Part shown: piece by piece, positions 41,041 to 50,211 of the stretch | Position numbering within the stretch: the stretch's first letter is position 1 | How the letters are laid out: each line of letters opens with the position of its first letter | Assembly: GCA_019119895.1 (NCBI GenBank) | Contig: DWWD01000009.1 | Location: forward strand, 1 to 64,000 | Source of the DNA: Candidatus Anaerostipes avistercoris | Lineage (GTDB): Bacteria; Bacillota; Clostridia; Lachnospirales; Lachnospiraceae | DNA length: 64,000 nt | Reading direction: 5' to 3' | Translations under genes and position numbers: made by a program | The notes under the pieces: generated by a model | What the model was told of the DNA's origin: nothing | What the model saw: the letters and a program-made list of their open reading frames with translations, nothing else | The model's database searches: none

Positions 41041-42306
41041 ATGGGCTTGACATTTACAACGGAACAAAAGCAAACGGTCAGTCAGAGACTGATTCATATG
41101 GTCAATCTGCTGCAGATGAACCGGCAGGACCTTCTGGTCTACCTGGAAGAACAGAGCATGGAAAACCCTTTGCTGGAAGTAGATGACGCCATCTACAGCT
41201 ATATGCCGTCTCACACGGAAGAAAACTGGATTGAGCAGCTGGAAGGCAGAAGAGAGTCTCTCCGGGATGAACTGATGGAACAGCTGATACTGGAATCCTG
41301 TGATCCTGAAGAGATGGGAATTATGGAAGATATGATATACAGTCTGGATGAAAACGGGTTTCTGGGGGAAGACGTGAGCAGTATCGCAGAGCGGTGCGGT
41401 GCTGCCGTTGAAACAGTGCGAAAGTGTCTGCGGAGAATCCAGAGTCTGGAACCGGCGGGAATCGGCGCGGGCGGACTGAAGGAATGCCTGCTGATTCAGC
41501 TTCGCAGGCTTCCGGAAAGGAATTCCACGGCGGAAGAAATCGTGGAGAAGTACCTGGATCTTGTGGCAAAAAATCATATGGCTTCCATTGCCGGGAAAAT
41601 AGGCTGTTCCGCGGCGCAGGTGAGAAAAGCCTGCGCCCTGATCCGGACATTAAATCCCAGACCGGTAAACGGCTTTTATGAAGAAGAAAATGTGAAATAT
41701 ATTCTGCCGGATTTTATGATACGGCGTACAGACGGAGGGCTTGTCATTGAAACGGCGGATTACAGTCAGGATTTTGTGGGAGTTTCAAAGGTATATCAGG
41801 AAATGAGCAGTCTTTCGCAGAATGATGCGTCCTATATACGGACGAAAACCAGAGAAGCGGAAGAAGTAATCCGTATGATCGGAAACCGGAAGCAGACTCT
41901 GCAGAACATCATGGAGCATATTGCGGGACGCCAGAAAGACTTTTTCATGAAGGGTCAGAGGTATTTGGAACCTCTTTCCATGCGGGATGTGGCAGATCAG
42001 ATGGGTATTCATGAATCGACCGTAAGCCGGGCGGTCAGCGGAAAATATTTTCAGTGTGAGTGGGGCGTATTCCCGGTGAAATATCTGTTCGTCAGAGGAA
42101 CCGACAGAGGCCAGGTATCTGTTGAAGAGGTAAAAGAACGGATTTGGCAGCTGATCCGTTCGGAAGATAAGAGGAAACCATTCAGTGATATGAAATTACA
42201 GCGGTTTCTGGCGGAGGAAGGGTATCAGATCAGCCGGAGGACCGTTGCGAAATACCGGGCGCAGATGAATCTGAAAGACGCGTCTGGAAGAAAGAATCTA
42301 TCATAA
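41041..42306 (+). CDS. rpoN: RNA polymerase sigma-54 factor
   Basis: A 421-residue sigma-54. The N-terminal activator-interacting region starts FTTEQKQTVSQRLIHMVNLLQM and ENPLLEVDD. The central core-binding region follows, and the C-terminal RpoN box is visible as RRTVAKYRAQM, preceded by the helix-turn-helix STVSRAVSGKYFQCEWG. The protein is somewhat short but complete. Its place right behind the EIID gene of a sigma-54-dependent operon means it may be amplified by read-through from the promoter it serves, a positive loop. AGGAAAGG precedes the ATG. Confidence 0.95.
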   Translation: MGLTFTTEQKQTVSQRLIHMVNLLQMNRQDLLVYLEEQSMENPLLEVDDAIYSYMPSHTEENWIEQLEGRRESLRDELMEQLILESCDPEEMGIMEDMIYSLDENGFLGEDVSSIAERCGAAVETVRKCLRRIQSLEPAGIGAGGLKECLLIQLRRLPERNSTAEEIVEKYLDLVAKNHMASIAGKIGCSAAQVRKACALIRTLNPRPVNGFYEEENVKYILPDFMIRRTDGGLVIETADYSQDFVGVSKVYQEMSSLSQNDASYIRTKTREAEEVIRMIGNRKQTLQNIMEHIAGRQKDFFMKGQRYLEPLSMRDVADQMGIHESTVSRAVSGKYFQCEWGVFPVKYLFVRGTDRGQVSVEEVKERIWQLIRSEDKRKPFSDMKLQRFLAEEGYQISRRTVAKYRAQMNLKDASGRKNLS

Positions 42307-42321
42307 AAAGGAGAAAGTAGT

Positions 42322-43344
42322 ATGAAAGTAATGAATGTGGCAGTAGTAGGAGCTGGAATTTACGGGATCAATCATGTAAATGCTTATACATGGAATCCAA
42401 ACACCAATCTTGTGGCAGTCTGCGATCTGAATCCGGAAATCACGGATAAAATCGCGAAGGAGTACAATGTAAAAACATACAATGATGTCAATGAAATGCT
42501 GGACAACGAAGAGATTGACGCAGTCTCTGTGGCAACTCCGGATGCGTATCATATGGATCCGGCACTGGCTGCCATCCGCCATGGAAAACCTGTTTTAGTA
42601 GAGAAACCTCTGGCAACAACATCAGAGGATGCAAGAAAGATATTAGCGGAAGCGGAAAAATACGGCGTTCGTGTGGCCGTTGACTATCATAAGAGATGGG
42701 ATCCGGCAGCGATCAATGTAAGAAATGAACTTCGGAATTCTGACGCAGGAGCACCGATCCGCGGTTATATGAACATGGATGATATCATTGATGTTCCTAC
42801 CGAGTGGTTTAACTGGGCAGACAAATCCAGCCCGGTTCATTTTCTGGGAACCCACTGCTATGACCAGATCCGCTGGTATATGGGATGTGAGGTTGAGGAA
42901 GTGTCCGCAGTGGGAACCAAGAAGGTGCTCAAAGCCAGAGGCATCGATACTTATGATTCCATCCAGGCAACGCTGAAGATGGAAAACAGATGCTACTGGA
43001 CGGTGGAAAACTCCTGGATCCTTCCAAAAGGATTTGCGAAAAACAATGACGGAAGAACACAGATTCTCTGTGAAAATGCGCTGTTCCGCATTGATTCTCA
43101 GAACCGCGGCGTAGAGATGTTCAATCAGGAAAAACAGCGGACGCCAAATTCCTATTTTATTTTAAATAATAATGGAAGACCGAGCGGCTTTGGAATTGAG
43201 CCGATTAATGACTTTATCTACTGTCTGCAGAATGATCTTCCGTTTATCGCGGACGGTAACGACGGACTTCAGGCAGAATTGATCGCGGAAGCAGTTCATG
43301 AGAGTCTGGAAACAGGAAAAAAAGTAAAAATTCCGAGAGATTAG
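42322..43344 (+). CDS. Gfo/Idh/MocA family NAD(P)-dependent oxidoreductase
   Basis: A 340-residue cytoplasmic dehydrogenase. The Rossmann fold begins VAVVGAGIYGINHV, with VAVCDLNPE after strand two, VATPDAYHMD, and the family's EKPLATT motif. A DYHKRWDP segment follows, with the C-terminal substrate domain containing HFLGTHCYDQIRWYMG, whose His is in the usual catalytic region. Relatives act on inositols, aldoses and amino or acid sugars. GGAG lies eight or so bases before the ATG, and the gene follows rpoN by 15 bases, so it belongs to the PTS operon and probably processes its sugar. The exact substrate is unknown. Confidence 0.9.
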   Translation: MKVMNVAVVGAGIYGINHVNAYTWNPNTNLVAVCDLNPEITDKIAKEYNVKTYNDVNEMLDNEEIDAVSVATPDAYHMDPALAAIRHGKPVLVEKPLATTSEDARKILAEAEKYGVRVAVDYHKRWDPAAINVRNELRNSDAGAPIRGYMNMDDIIDVPTEWFNWADKSSPVHFLGTHCYDQIRWYMGCEVEEVSAVGTKKVLKARGIDTYDSIQATLKMENRCYWTVENSWILPKGFAKNNDGRTQILCENALFRIDSQNRGVEMFNQEKQRTPNSYFILNNNGRPSGFGIEPINDFIYCLQNDLPFIADGNDGLQAELIAEAVHESLETGKKVKIPRD

Positions 43345-43352
43345 AAAGAAGA

Positions 43353-43389
43353 AAGAGGACCTTTCACAGCCGTGAGAGGTCTTCTTTAC
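43353..43389 (+). terminator. Rho-independent terminator of the PTS operon
   Basis: AAGAGGACCT pairs with AGGTCTTCTT, with additional pairing in the loop, followed by TTTA. Confidence 0.7.
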
Positions 43390-43457
43390 TTTGGGAGAAA
43401 TCATTTCTATAATAATGGGGAAGAATCAATTTCTGCGTCAGGAAAGGAAGTGATTTT

Positions 43458-44333
43458 ATGTCGATAGTTCAGACATATACAGCCGGCATTACGGCCTGTT
43501 CCAACGGCCTGCCGGAAAAGAAAAAGGAAGAAATCAGCCTGCTGGCAGACGTCCTTGGACGATATGGAGTTTCCTCTGTTATGAGCCGGTATTTATATGA
43601 AAAATCTGACGGGATCAGCGGAAGCGGCCGGGAAAAAGCAGAAGAACTGATGCGTTTCTTTGAAAATCCGGGAATTCGTTATATTTTTGATGTGTCCGGC
43701 GGAGATATGGCCAACGAAGTGCTGGGTTACCTTGATTATCAGAAAATCCGGGAAAGCCGGGCAGTGTTCTGGGGATACAGTGATCTGACGGTGATCTTAA
43801 ATGCCATTTATGCAGAAACAGGGAAGGTGTCCGTCCTGTATCAGATTCGGAATCTGCTGTATGATTACGGAGAAGAACAGCAGAAACGTTTTTCTCAGTG
43901 GGAAGAGAATGAAACGGCGGACTTGTTTGCACTGGACGGAAGGTTCGTGCAGGGACATCATATGGAGGGAACGGTTGTCGGCGGAAATATCCGCTGCTTT
44001 CTGAAGCTTGCGGGGACGCCGTATTTTCCGGATTTCAATGATAAAATTCTGTTTCTGGAGGCAAGAAGCGGACAGGTGCCACAGATGACGACGTTTTTCA
44101 GTCAGCTGCAGCAGACAGGGGCGTTTGATAAGATAGAAGGTTTGATTCTTGGGACCTTTACGCAGATGGAAGCCGCATCCAAAGATATTGTGCCTCTGGC
44201 GCTCCGGTATGTAAAAGAAGATCTTCCGGTGTTCCGGACATTGGAGGCAGGGCACGGTACGGATTCCAAAGCTGTGATCATCGGAGGGCGAGTGACGACA
44301 GTCAGTGAAAGCCGGATCAGGACACAAAATTAA
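43458..44333 (+). CDS. Peptidase S66 family (LD-carboxypeptidase/MccF-like)
   Basis: A 291-residue cytoplasmic serine peptidase. The nucleophile Ser is in FWGYSDLTVIL, the Glu of the triad in ILFLEARSG and the His near LEAGHGTDSKAVIIGG, in the usual order for S66. Family members recycle murein tetrapeptides (LdcA) or cleave microcin C-type nucleotides (MccF); sequence alone does not decide. The early IRYIFDVSGGDMANEVL segment is the conserved oxyanion region. AGGAAGTG precedes the ATG. It is a single gene between two terminators. Confidence 0.88.
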   Translation: MSIVQTYTAGITACSNGLPEKKKEEISLLADVLGRYGVSSVMSRYLYEKSDGISGSGREKAEELMRFFENPGIRYIFDVSGGDMANEVLGYLDYQKIRESRAVFWGYSDLTVILNAIYAETGKVSVLYQIRNLLYDYGEEQQKRFSQWEENETADLFALDGRFVQGHHMEGTVVGGNIRCFLKLAGTPYFPDFNDKILFLEARSGQVPQMTTFFSQLQQTGAFDKIEGLILGTFTQMEAASKDIVPLALRYVKEDLPVFRTLEAGHGTDSKAVIIGGRVTTVSESRIRTQN

Positions 44334-44355
44334 AAAAACATTGCATGCAAAAGAC

Positions 44356-44403
44356 AAAAAGCCGCTGAAACATCGGGAAATCCGGTCTCGAAAGCGGCTT
44401 TTC
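44356..44403 (+). terminator. Rho-independent terminator
   Basis: AAAAAGCCGCT pairs with AGCGGCTTTT over a loop of about 26 bases, followed by T residues. Confidence 0.75.
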
Positions 44404-44561
44404 TGCGTCAGAATACCGGGAAATCTGCAATAAATGAATTTTATTCATGTTTAAAATGAAAAGTGTTCACATTTTCACTTTACTGTCCTAAATTTTGTAA
44501 TATAATGGAGAAGACTGAAAAAAAGAAACGAAAAAGAAAGAAGAAAAAGGGAGAGAAGACC

Positions 44562-45143
44562 ATGAGCAATGGATTTGAGATCAGATGGCACGGACGAGGA
44601 GGACAAGGTGCCAAAACGGCGGCGCTGCTTCTGGCGGACGTCGCATTTAAAACTGGAAAATATGTGCAGGGATTTCCGGAGTACGGACCGGAACGTATGG
44701 GAGCCCCGATTACTGCTTATAACAGAATCAGCGATCAGCCGATCCGGGTACATTCCAATATTTATACGCCGGATCTGGTCGTAGTGGTAGATGAGACACT
44801 GCTGCATTCTGTTGATGTAACCGACGGATTAAAAGAGGACGGGGCAGTGATTATTAACTCTTCGAAAGAACCGGAACAGCTGAGGTCTATGTTAAACGGT
44901 TACCAGGGAAAAGTATATACTGTGGATGCACGTAAGATTTCAGTGGAGGCTCTGGGCAGATATTTCCCGAATTCTCCTATGCTGGCAGCAGCGGTGGCAG
45001 TAGGCAGCATTATGGAACATGACGCTTTCATTTCCGAGATGCGCAATTCTTATCAGCATAAATTTGCGAAGAAACCGGAAGTGATCGACGGAAATATGCT
45101 GGCGCTGCAGTTAACTTATGATGCGTTAAAAGATGTTGTATAA
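44562..45143 (+). CDS. porC: 2-oxoacid:ferredoxin oxidoreductase, gamma subunit
   Basis: A 193-residue subunit of a CoA-dependent 2-oxoacid:ferredoxin oxidoreductase, which converts a 2-oxoacid to acyl-CoA and CO2 and reduces ferredoxin. The signature WHGRGGQGAKTAALLLADVA opens the protein, followed by VQGFPEYGPERMGAPITAYN. The start at 44562 follows GGGAGAG; an earlier in-frame ATG 33 codons upstream has only a Lys-rich tail without a site. First gene of the gamma-delta-alpha-beta operon. Whether pyruvate, branched-chain or other oxoacids are used is not decidable here, so the symbol is by analogy. Confidence 0.85.
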   Translation: MSNGFEIRWHGRGGQGAKTAALLLADVAFKTGKYVQGFPEYGPERMGAPITAYNRISDQPIRVHSNIYTPDLVVVVDETLLHSVDVTDGLKEDGAVIINSSKEPEQLRSMLNGYQGKVYTVDARKISVEALGRYFPNSPMLAAAVAVGSIMEHDAFISEMRNSYQHKFAKKPEVIDGNMLALQLTYDALKDVV

Positions 45144-45170
45144 AGGAAAGCAGGCAAAAGGAGAAATAGA

Positions 45171-45473
45171 ATGAGAACAGATATCAGTAAAATTAATGAG
45201 CAGACGCCTCATCAGGAACTGACAGAAGGCATGATGGTGTTTGCCGGAGGAACTTCAAAATATTTTGAGACAGGAGAATGGAGAACAAGGACCCCGATTT
45301 TAAATCATGATCTGTGCAGACAGTGCATGGTATGTTCCATGGTCTGTCCGGATTCCTGTATTCCGTTAAAGGACGGAGAAAGAGTTGAATTTGATTATAA
45401 ACACTGCAAGGGCTGCGGAATCTGCGCAAAGGCATGCCCATTTGACGCAATTGATATGAAGGAGGGAAGATAA
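45171..45473 (+). CDS. porD: 2-oxoacid:ferredoxin oxidoreductase, delta (ferredoxin-like) subunit
   Basis: A 100-residue electron-transfer subunit with two [4Fe-4S] sites: CRQCMVCSMVCPDSC and CKGCGICAKACPF. It passes electrons from the catalytic subunits to ferredoxin. The N-terminal half (TPHQELTEGMMVFAGGTSKY) is the usual docking part. GGAG lies before the ATG and the gene ends one base ahead of the alpha start. Confidence 0.9.
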   Translation: MRTDISKINEQTPHQELTEGMMVFAGGTSKYFETGEWRTRTPILNHDLCRQCMVCSMVCPDSCIPLKDGERVEFDYKHCKGCGICAKACPFDAIDMKEGR

Positions 45474-45474
45474 G

Positions 45475-46656
45475 ATGGCAAGAAAAGATCGTATGTCAGG
45501 AAATGAGGCGGTGGCATTTGCAATCCGCCAGATCAATCCGGATGTTATGCCGGCATTCCCAATTACACCTTCTACAGAAATTCCGCAGATGGTATCCACT
45601 TATATCGCCAACGGAGAAATCGATACAGAATTCATTCCGGTGGAGAGCGAGCATTCTGCCATGAGCGCAGCCATCGGATCTGAGGCGGCAGGAGCCAGAA
45701 CACTGACTGCAACATCTTCCGCAGGACTTGCATATATGTGGGAAGAGCTGCTGCTGGCGGCTTCCAACCGGATGCCGATCGCACTGGCCCTGGTAAACAG
45801 AACTTTATCCGGACCGATCAATATCAACTGTGATCATTCCGACGGAATGGGTGCCAGAGATACCGGATGGATTCAGATTTACGCGGAGAATAATCAGGAA
45901 GTTTATGATAACTTTATCCAGGCGTATCCGATCGCGGAAGATCCGGAAGTGCATCTTCCGATCATGATCTGCCAGGATGGATTTATCACCAGCCACGCGG
46001 TGGAAAATATAGAACTGCTGGAAGATGAAGAAGTAAAAGAATTTGTCGGCGAGTATGAGCCGGAAGAGTTCCTTTTAAATCCGGGAAAACCGATTGCGGT
46101 GGGACCGTATTCCGTTACCAATTATGCGATGGAAGCAAAGAAGAATCAGGCAGATGCCCTGAAACATTCTCAGGAAATCGTATTAAAGGTGGCTGAGGAA
46201 TTTGAGAAGATTTCCGGAAGAAAATATGGGCTGTTTGAGGAATACCGCACAGAAGACGCGGATTATATCATGCTGATCATGGGATCCGCGGCAGGAACTG
46301 CGAAACAGGCAGTGGATGATCTCAGGGCACAGGGAAAGAAAGTCGGAGTGATCAAACTTCGTCTGTTCCGTCCTTTCCCGGCAGAAGAACTGGCAGAGGC
46401 GCTCAAAAACGCCAAAGCCGCTGCGATCATGGACCGTGCGGAAAGTTATAACGGAAACGGCGGACCTCTGGGAAGCGAAGTGACAGCAGGCCTTTACCGG
46501 AAGAAGATTATGATCGAGACGGTAAATTATATTTATGGTCTCGGAGGCCGTGATTTTACCGTTCAGGAAGTGTATGATATCTTTGGGGAATTAGAAGATT
46601 TCATAGAGAACGGAAATGCGCCGGAACAGTTTAAATATATCGGATTACGGAAATAG
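45475..46656 (+). CDS. porA: 2-oxoacid:ferredoxin oxidoreductase, alpha subunit
   Basis: A 393-residue catalytic subunit. MSGNEAVAFAIRQINPDVM and AFPITPSTEIPQMVS are the family start. GIEFIPVESEHSAMSAAIGSEAAGARTLTATSSAGL-type sequence (split here by position, about residues 52-85) forms the 2-oxoacid-binding region. The rest has EGREFPVDNPEV-like regions in its own variant, with VIKLRLFRPFPAEEL near the end. Binds thiamine diphosphate with the beta subunit. AAGGAGGG precedes the ATG. It sits one base after the delta gene and ten before the beta start. Confidence 0.92.
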   Translation: MARKDRMSGNEAVAFAIRQINPDVMPAFPITPSTEIPQMVSTYIANGEIDTEFIPVESEHSAMSAAIGSEAAGARTLTATSSAGLAYMWEELLLAASNRMPIALALVNRTLSGPININCDHSDGMGARDTGWIQIYAENNQEVYDNFIQAYPIAEDPEVHLPIMICQDGFITSHAVENIELLEDEEVKEFVGEYEPEEFLLNPGKPIAVGPYSVTNYAMEAKKNQADALKHSQEIVLKVAEEFEKISGRKYGLFEEYRTEDADYIMLIMGSAAGTAKQAVDDLRAQGKKVGVIKLRLFRPFPAEELAEALKNAKAAAIMDRAESYNGNGGPLGSEVTAGLYRKKIMIETVNYIYGLGGRDFTVQEVYDIFGELEDFIENGNAPEQFKYIGLRK

Positions 46657-46666
46657 GAGGAACGCT

Positions 46667-47608
46667 GTGAGTAGTTATAATGTAAAAGAAATGATGAGCA
46701 AAAAAGATCGTCTTGCTCCGGGACACAGAATGTGTGCCGGGTGCGGAGCAACTATAGGAGTGCGGGCCGTCTTAAGAGCGCTGCACGAAGAGGATCACGC
46801 AGTGATCGCCAATGCTACCGGATGTCTGGAAGTATCTTCTTTCATGTATCCGTATACAGCATGGGAAGACAGCTATATACATAACGCATTTGAAAATGCG
46901 GGGGCAACTTTAAGCGGTGTGGAAACGGCTTATAAGGTGCTGAAAAAAAGAGGAAAACTGCCGGAAAATGAAAATTTCAAGTTCATTGCTTTTGGAGGAG
47001 ACGGGGGAACTTATGATATTGGATTCCAGTCTCTGTCCGGAGCCATGGAGCGGGGACACGATCTGGTATATGTCTGTTATGACAACGGCGCTTATATGAA
47101 CACCGGAATCCAAAGATCATCTGCGACGCCAATGTATGCGGATACGACAACAACGCCGGCGGGAAAATGTTCCGATGGAAAGATGCAGAACCGGAAAGAT
47201 CTGGCAAGTATCATTGCGGATCATGATGTTGCTTACGTAGGGCAGAGTACATTTACTCTGAACTTTAATGATTTGCATAAAAAGGCGGAAAAGGCGATTT
47301 ATACAGAGGGAGCCAGCTTTTTGAACCTTATGACGCCTTGTCCGAGAGGATGGCGGTATCCGACAGAAGATATTATGGAAATCTGCCGCCTGGCGGTGGA
47401 AACCTGCTACTGGCCGCTGTTCGAAGTGGAGCACGGCAAATGGAGACTGACTTATGAGCCGAAGAAAAAACTTCCAATCGAAGATTTCCTGCGGCCGCAG
47501 GGACGTTTCAAGCATTTGTTTAAGCCTGGAAATGAGCATCTGATCGAAGAATTTCAGGCAGAAGTGGACCGGAGATGGGAAGATCTGCTGTATAAGTGCA
47601 ATCGGTAA
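46667..47608 (+). CDS. porB: 2-oxoacid:ferredoxin oxidoreductase, beta subunit
   Basis: A 313-residue subunit that binds thiamine diphosphate and a [4Fe-4S] cluster. HRMCAGCGATIGVR and ATGCLEVSS hold cluster cysteines; FAFGGDGGTYDIGFQSLSG and YVCYDNGAYMNTGIQRS contain the TPP-magnesium motif GDG...N. The CPRGW segment (LMTPCPRGWRYPTED) carries another conserved cysteine. The start is taken as the GTG at 46667 because AGGAGG precedes it; a longer frame in the alpha gene has no site. It completes the gamma-delta-alpha-beta set. Confidence 0.92.
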   Translation: MSSYNVKEMMSKKDRLAPGHRMCAGCGATIGVRAVLRALHEEDHAVIANATGCLEVSSFMYPYTAWEDSYIHNAFENAGATLSGVETAYKVLKKRGKLPENENFKFIAFGGDGGTYDIGFQSLSGAMERGHDLVYVCYDNGAYMNTGIQRSSATPMYADTTTTPAGKCSDGKMQNRKDLASIIADHDVAYVGQSTFTLNFNDLHKKAEKAIYTEGASFLNLMTPCPRGWRYPTEDIMEICRLAVETCYWPLFEVEHGKWRLTYEPKKKLPIEDFLRPQGRFKHLFKPGNEHLIEEFQAEVDRRWEDLLYKCNR

Positions 47609-47623
47609 AAAGAGAGGATATAT

Positions 47624-48511
47624 ATGACTTTATTGACGTACCAGGTGTTTAAGACCATCGCGGAGGCGGGAAGTTTTCAAAAAGCAGCCGACCTCCTCGG
47701 TCTGACACCGTCAGCGATCAGCCATACCATCTCATCTATGGAAAACGAACTTGGATTTTCCGTGCTCACAAGGAGCAAATCCGGGGTTTCACTCACAAAC
47801 TACGGGGAGAAACTCCTGCCCTATGTAAATGGAGTGTTAAACAGCGATGAAAGCCTGCAGCAGATGATTGCGGACTTGAATGGATTAAAACAAGGGAAAG
47901 TCAAAATCGGAGTATTTTCAAGTGTATGTACAAGCTGGCTCCCCGAAATACTCCATTCTTTCCGGAAAAAATACGACAAGATTGAGATGGAAGTATTCCA
48001 GGGAACCTATGAGGATGTGTTTCTTTGGATGAAGCGAGGCGTAGTGGATCTTGGATTTTTATCAGTATCCAGTGCAAAGGATATTCCGATCGAACCCCTT
48101 TACCGGGATCCGCTCCTGTGTGTCCTGCCGAAAGGCGCAAAAAAAGAGACCCCCGGCGATGCCATCGGGATCGAAGAAATGAAACATCATCAGTTTGTAA
48201 CCCAGAGAGACAGTACGGACGCGGATATCCAGAATTTTCTGAAGGAAAATTCGCTGCAGGTTCAGTCGAATTACCATGTGGTAGATGACCTGTCTACAGT
48301 GGCGCTGGTAGAAAAAGGTTTTGGAATCTGTCTGATGCCGGAACTTGTCATGCGGGATATCCCGTATGAAGTGGACTGTTATCTGACGGAACCGCGGGCC
48401 AGCCGGATCATAGGGCTGGCGGTAATGAAGAAGGAATTTATGGCGCCGGCGGTTCGGATGATGTATCATCACATTATAGAAAATTATCAGGAAGAAGAAT
48501 TCAGGAAATAA
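47624..48511 (+). CDS. LysR family transcriptional regulator
   Basis: A 295-residue LTTR. The N-terminal winged helix carries AEAGSFQKAADLLGLTPSAI and ISSMENELGFSVLTRSKSGV, and the C-terminal periplasmic-binding-like effector domain begins VKIGVFSSVCTSWLPEIL. It is 15 bases after the beta-subunit gene on the same strand, so it may be part of the operon and regulate it or the DUF3100/amidohydrolase genes. Effector unknown. AGAGAGG precedes the ATG. Confidence 0.92.
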   Translation: MTLLTYQVFKTIAEAGSFQKAADLLGLTPSAISHTISSMENELGFSVLTRSKSGVSLTNYGEKLLPYVNGVLNSDESLQQMIADLNGLKQGKVKIGVFSSVCTSWLPEILHSFRKKYDKIEMEVFQGTYEDVFLWMKRGVVDLGFLSVSSAKDIPIEPLYRDPLLCVLPKGAKKETPGDAIGIEEMKHHQFVTQRDSTDADIQNFLKENSLQVQSNYHVVDDLSTVALVEKGFGICLMPELVMRDIPYEVDCYLTEPRASRIIGLAVMKKEFMAPAVRMMYHHIIENYQEEEFRK

Positions 48512-48514
48512 GTT

Positions 48515-49213
48515 TCAGTTGTCCACATAGTGATGAATTCTTTTTCTTCCTAAGCGGAATTGCTCAAGGGACATGGCAATTTTTCCTTTTTGAATGGAAA
48601 TGAGGCCGTCTTCCTTGAGCTTTTTTATGGTGCGGTTCAGTGTCTTAACGGTAATGCCGCATTCTTCATACAATTCCTGCCTGGTCTTTCGAATGATGAT
48701 CTGTTTTTTGCGCTCGATATCCAGTGTGCGGGCAGCTTTCAAAATGTAATCCAGAAGAATGAACTGGGGCGGATAAAAGAGTCTGGCGCCCCGGTTATAG
48801 GAAGAGCGGTAGAGTTTAAAAGCGACTTTCCGTGAGACGAGGCGAAGAAAATGAATATCCTGTTCGATCCAGTCTTCGAAGTCTTTTCTTGAGAAATAGA
48901 TAACGGTTGTTTCTGTCAGCGTTTCAATGGTAACGGAAGTTTTTTCCATTTCCGCAAGGATTGTCACTTCTCCGACGAAATCGATCGGTTCATTCTTTTC
49001 TATCATATATACATTTCCGTTCTGAAATTCATTGATGACCCGGTGTTCTCCTTTTGCGATAATGCCGAATGTTTCCAATTTAAAATCTTTCTGATGAATG
49101 ATAGTGCCGGGCGGATAAACCCGGATCGTATATCTTGTCCATAATTTTTCCGGCATATAACGGACATAGTTTTCCAGATCCGGAACTTCTTTTATTAAAT
49201 CCTGCAGGGTCAT
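48515..49213 (-). CDS. Crp/Fnr family transcriptional regulator
   Basis: A 232-residue regulator with an N-terminal cNMP-like beta-roll (VYPPGTIIHQKDFKLETFGI, GNVYMIEKNEPIDFVGEVTI) and a C-terminal winged helix (RQELYEECGITVKTLNRTIK). There is no Fnr-type cysteine cluster, so it is not an oxygen-sensing Fnr of the classic kind; the ligand is unknown. The start at 49213 is chosen because GGAGG is seven bases upstream; the longer frame is without a site. It is divergent from the DUF3100 gene, so the shared 49214-49350 region probably holds its binding site. Confidence 0.9.
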   Translation of the reverse strand: MTLQDLIKEVPDLENYVRYMPEKLWTRYTIRVYPPGTIIHQKDFKLETFGIIAKGEHRVINEFQNGNVYMIEKNEPIDFVGEVTILAEMEKTSVTIETLTETTVIYFSRKDFEDWIEQDIHFLRLVSRKVAFKLYRSSYNRGARLFYPPQFILLDYILKAARTLDIERKKQIIIRKTRQELYEECGITVKTLNRTIKKLKEDGLISIQKGKIAMSLEQFRLGRKRIHHYVDN

Positions 49214-49350
49214 GGCAGATTCCTCCTTTTTTTCATTATACATTGAAAAAAATATCGAAAAAAGTCCCATTTGTCCTTTTTTTGCGAAAAGAAAATCTAT
49301 AAAATACGAAAGGTCTATAGGAGTTTTGAAGAGAGAAAGAGGAGGAAACC

Positions 49351-50211
49351 ATGGGTGATTATGTATATCCATCCCTGAAAAGCCGGATTAAGACGGAGTA
49401 TAAGATCTATATTCTGGCTTTGCTTTTTATTGCAGTTGCGGATTCGATCGGACAGATACAGATTCCGCTTGGACCCGGGAAATTTATTTTGTTCCCGATT
49501 TTTTATTCCCTGATTTTGGGAATCCTGTCGGGTCCGCAGGTAACAAAAGTGATTCAGTCCAAACAGGTAAAGGCAGCATCAAAGCTGGTCATTGTGGCAA
49601 TTTGTCCATTTATCGCAAAGCTTGGCATTAACGCGGGAGCCAGCCTGGAGATTGTGCTGTCTGCAGGACCTGCGCTGCTGCTCCAGGAATTTGGAAACCT
49701 GGGAACGATTCTGCTGGCGATGCCGCTGGCATTGCTTCTTGGATTGAAAAGAGAGTCAGTGGGAGCGACGCATTCTATTAACCGGGAGTCCAATCTTGCG
49801 CTGATCACAGATATGTTTGGTCCGGATTCACCGGAAGCGCGAGGAAGTCTTTCTATTTATATTGTCGGTGGTATGGTGGGAACAATTTATTTTGGTTTTA
49901 TGGTTTCGGTCATCGCTCTGTTTGGAATCTTCCATCCGTATGCCCTTGGAATGGCGTCCGGAGTCGGCGCCGGCATTATGATGGCCAGCGCAACGGCTTC
50001 TCTGGCGGAGATTTATCCGGCGATGGCGGATCAGATTTCAGCATTAGCCAGTGCCAGTGAGACGATATCGGGAATTGATGGAATTTATATGACGATTTTC
50101 TTCGGAATTCCGCTGTGCAATTTCCTGTACCGGAAACTGGAGCCGAAACTGGGAAGAATCGCGGACCGGAGAATCGAAAAGAGAGCAAAGGGAAAGGAAG
50201 ATAGATCATGA
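49351..50211 (+). CDS. DUF3100 multi-pass membrane protein
   Basis: A 286-residue protein of about eight to nine hydrophobic helices. DUF3100 features: LALLFIAVADSIGQIQIPLG, FPIFYSLILGILSGP, LLLGLKRESVGATHSINRES and a late glycine-rich IMMASATASLAEIYP segment. The family is thought to contain transporters, but substrates are undefined. GGAGG lies nine bases before the ATG. The stop overlaps the next membrane gene by four bases (ATGA), so the two are translationally coupled and may form one permease. Confidence 0.85.
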   Translation: MGDYVYPSLKSRIKTEYKIYILALLFIAVADSIGQIQIPLGPGKFILFPIFYSLILGILSGPQVTKVIQSKQVKAASKLVIVAICPFIAKLGINAGASLEIVLSAGPALLLQEFGNLGTILLAMPLALLLGLKRESVGATHSINRESNLALITDMFGPDSPEARGSLSIYIVGGMVGTIYFGFMVSVIALFGIFHPYALGMASGVGAGIMMASATASLAEIYPAMADQISALASASETISGIDGIYMTIFFGIPLCNFLYRKLEPKLGRIADRRIEKRAKGKEDRS

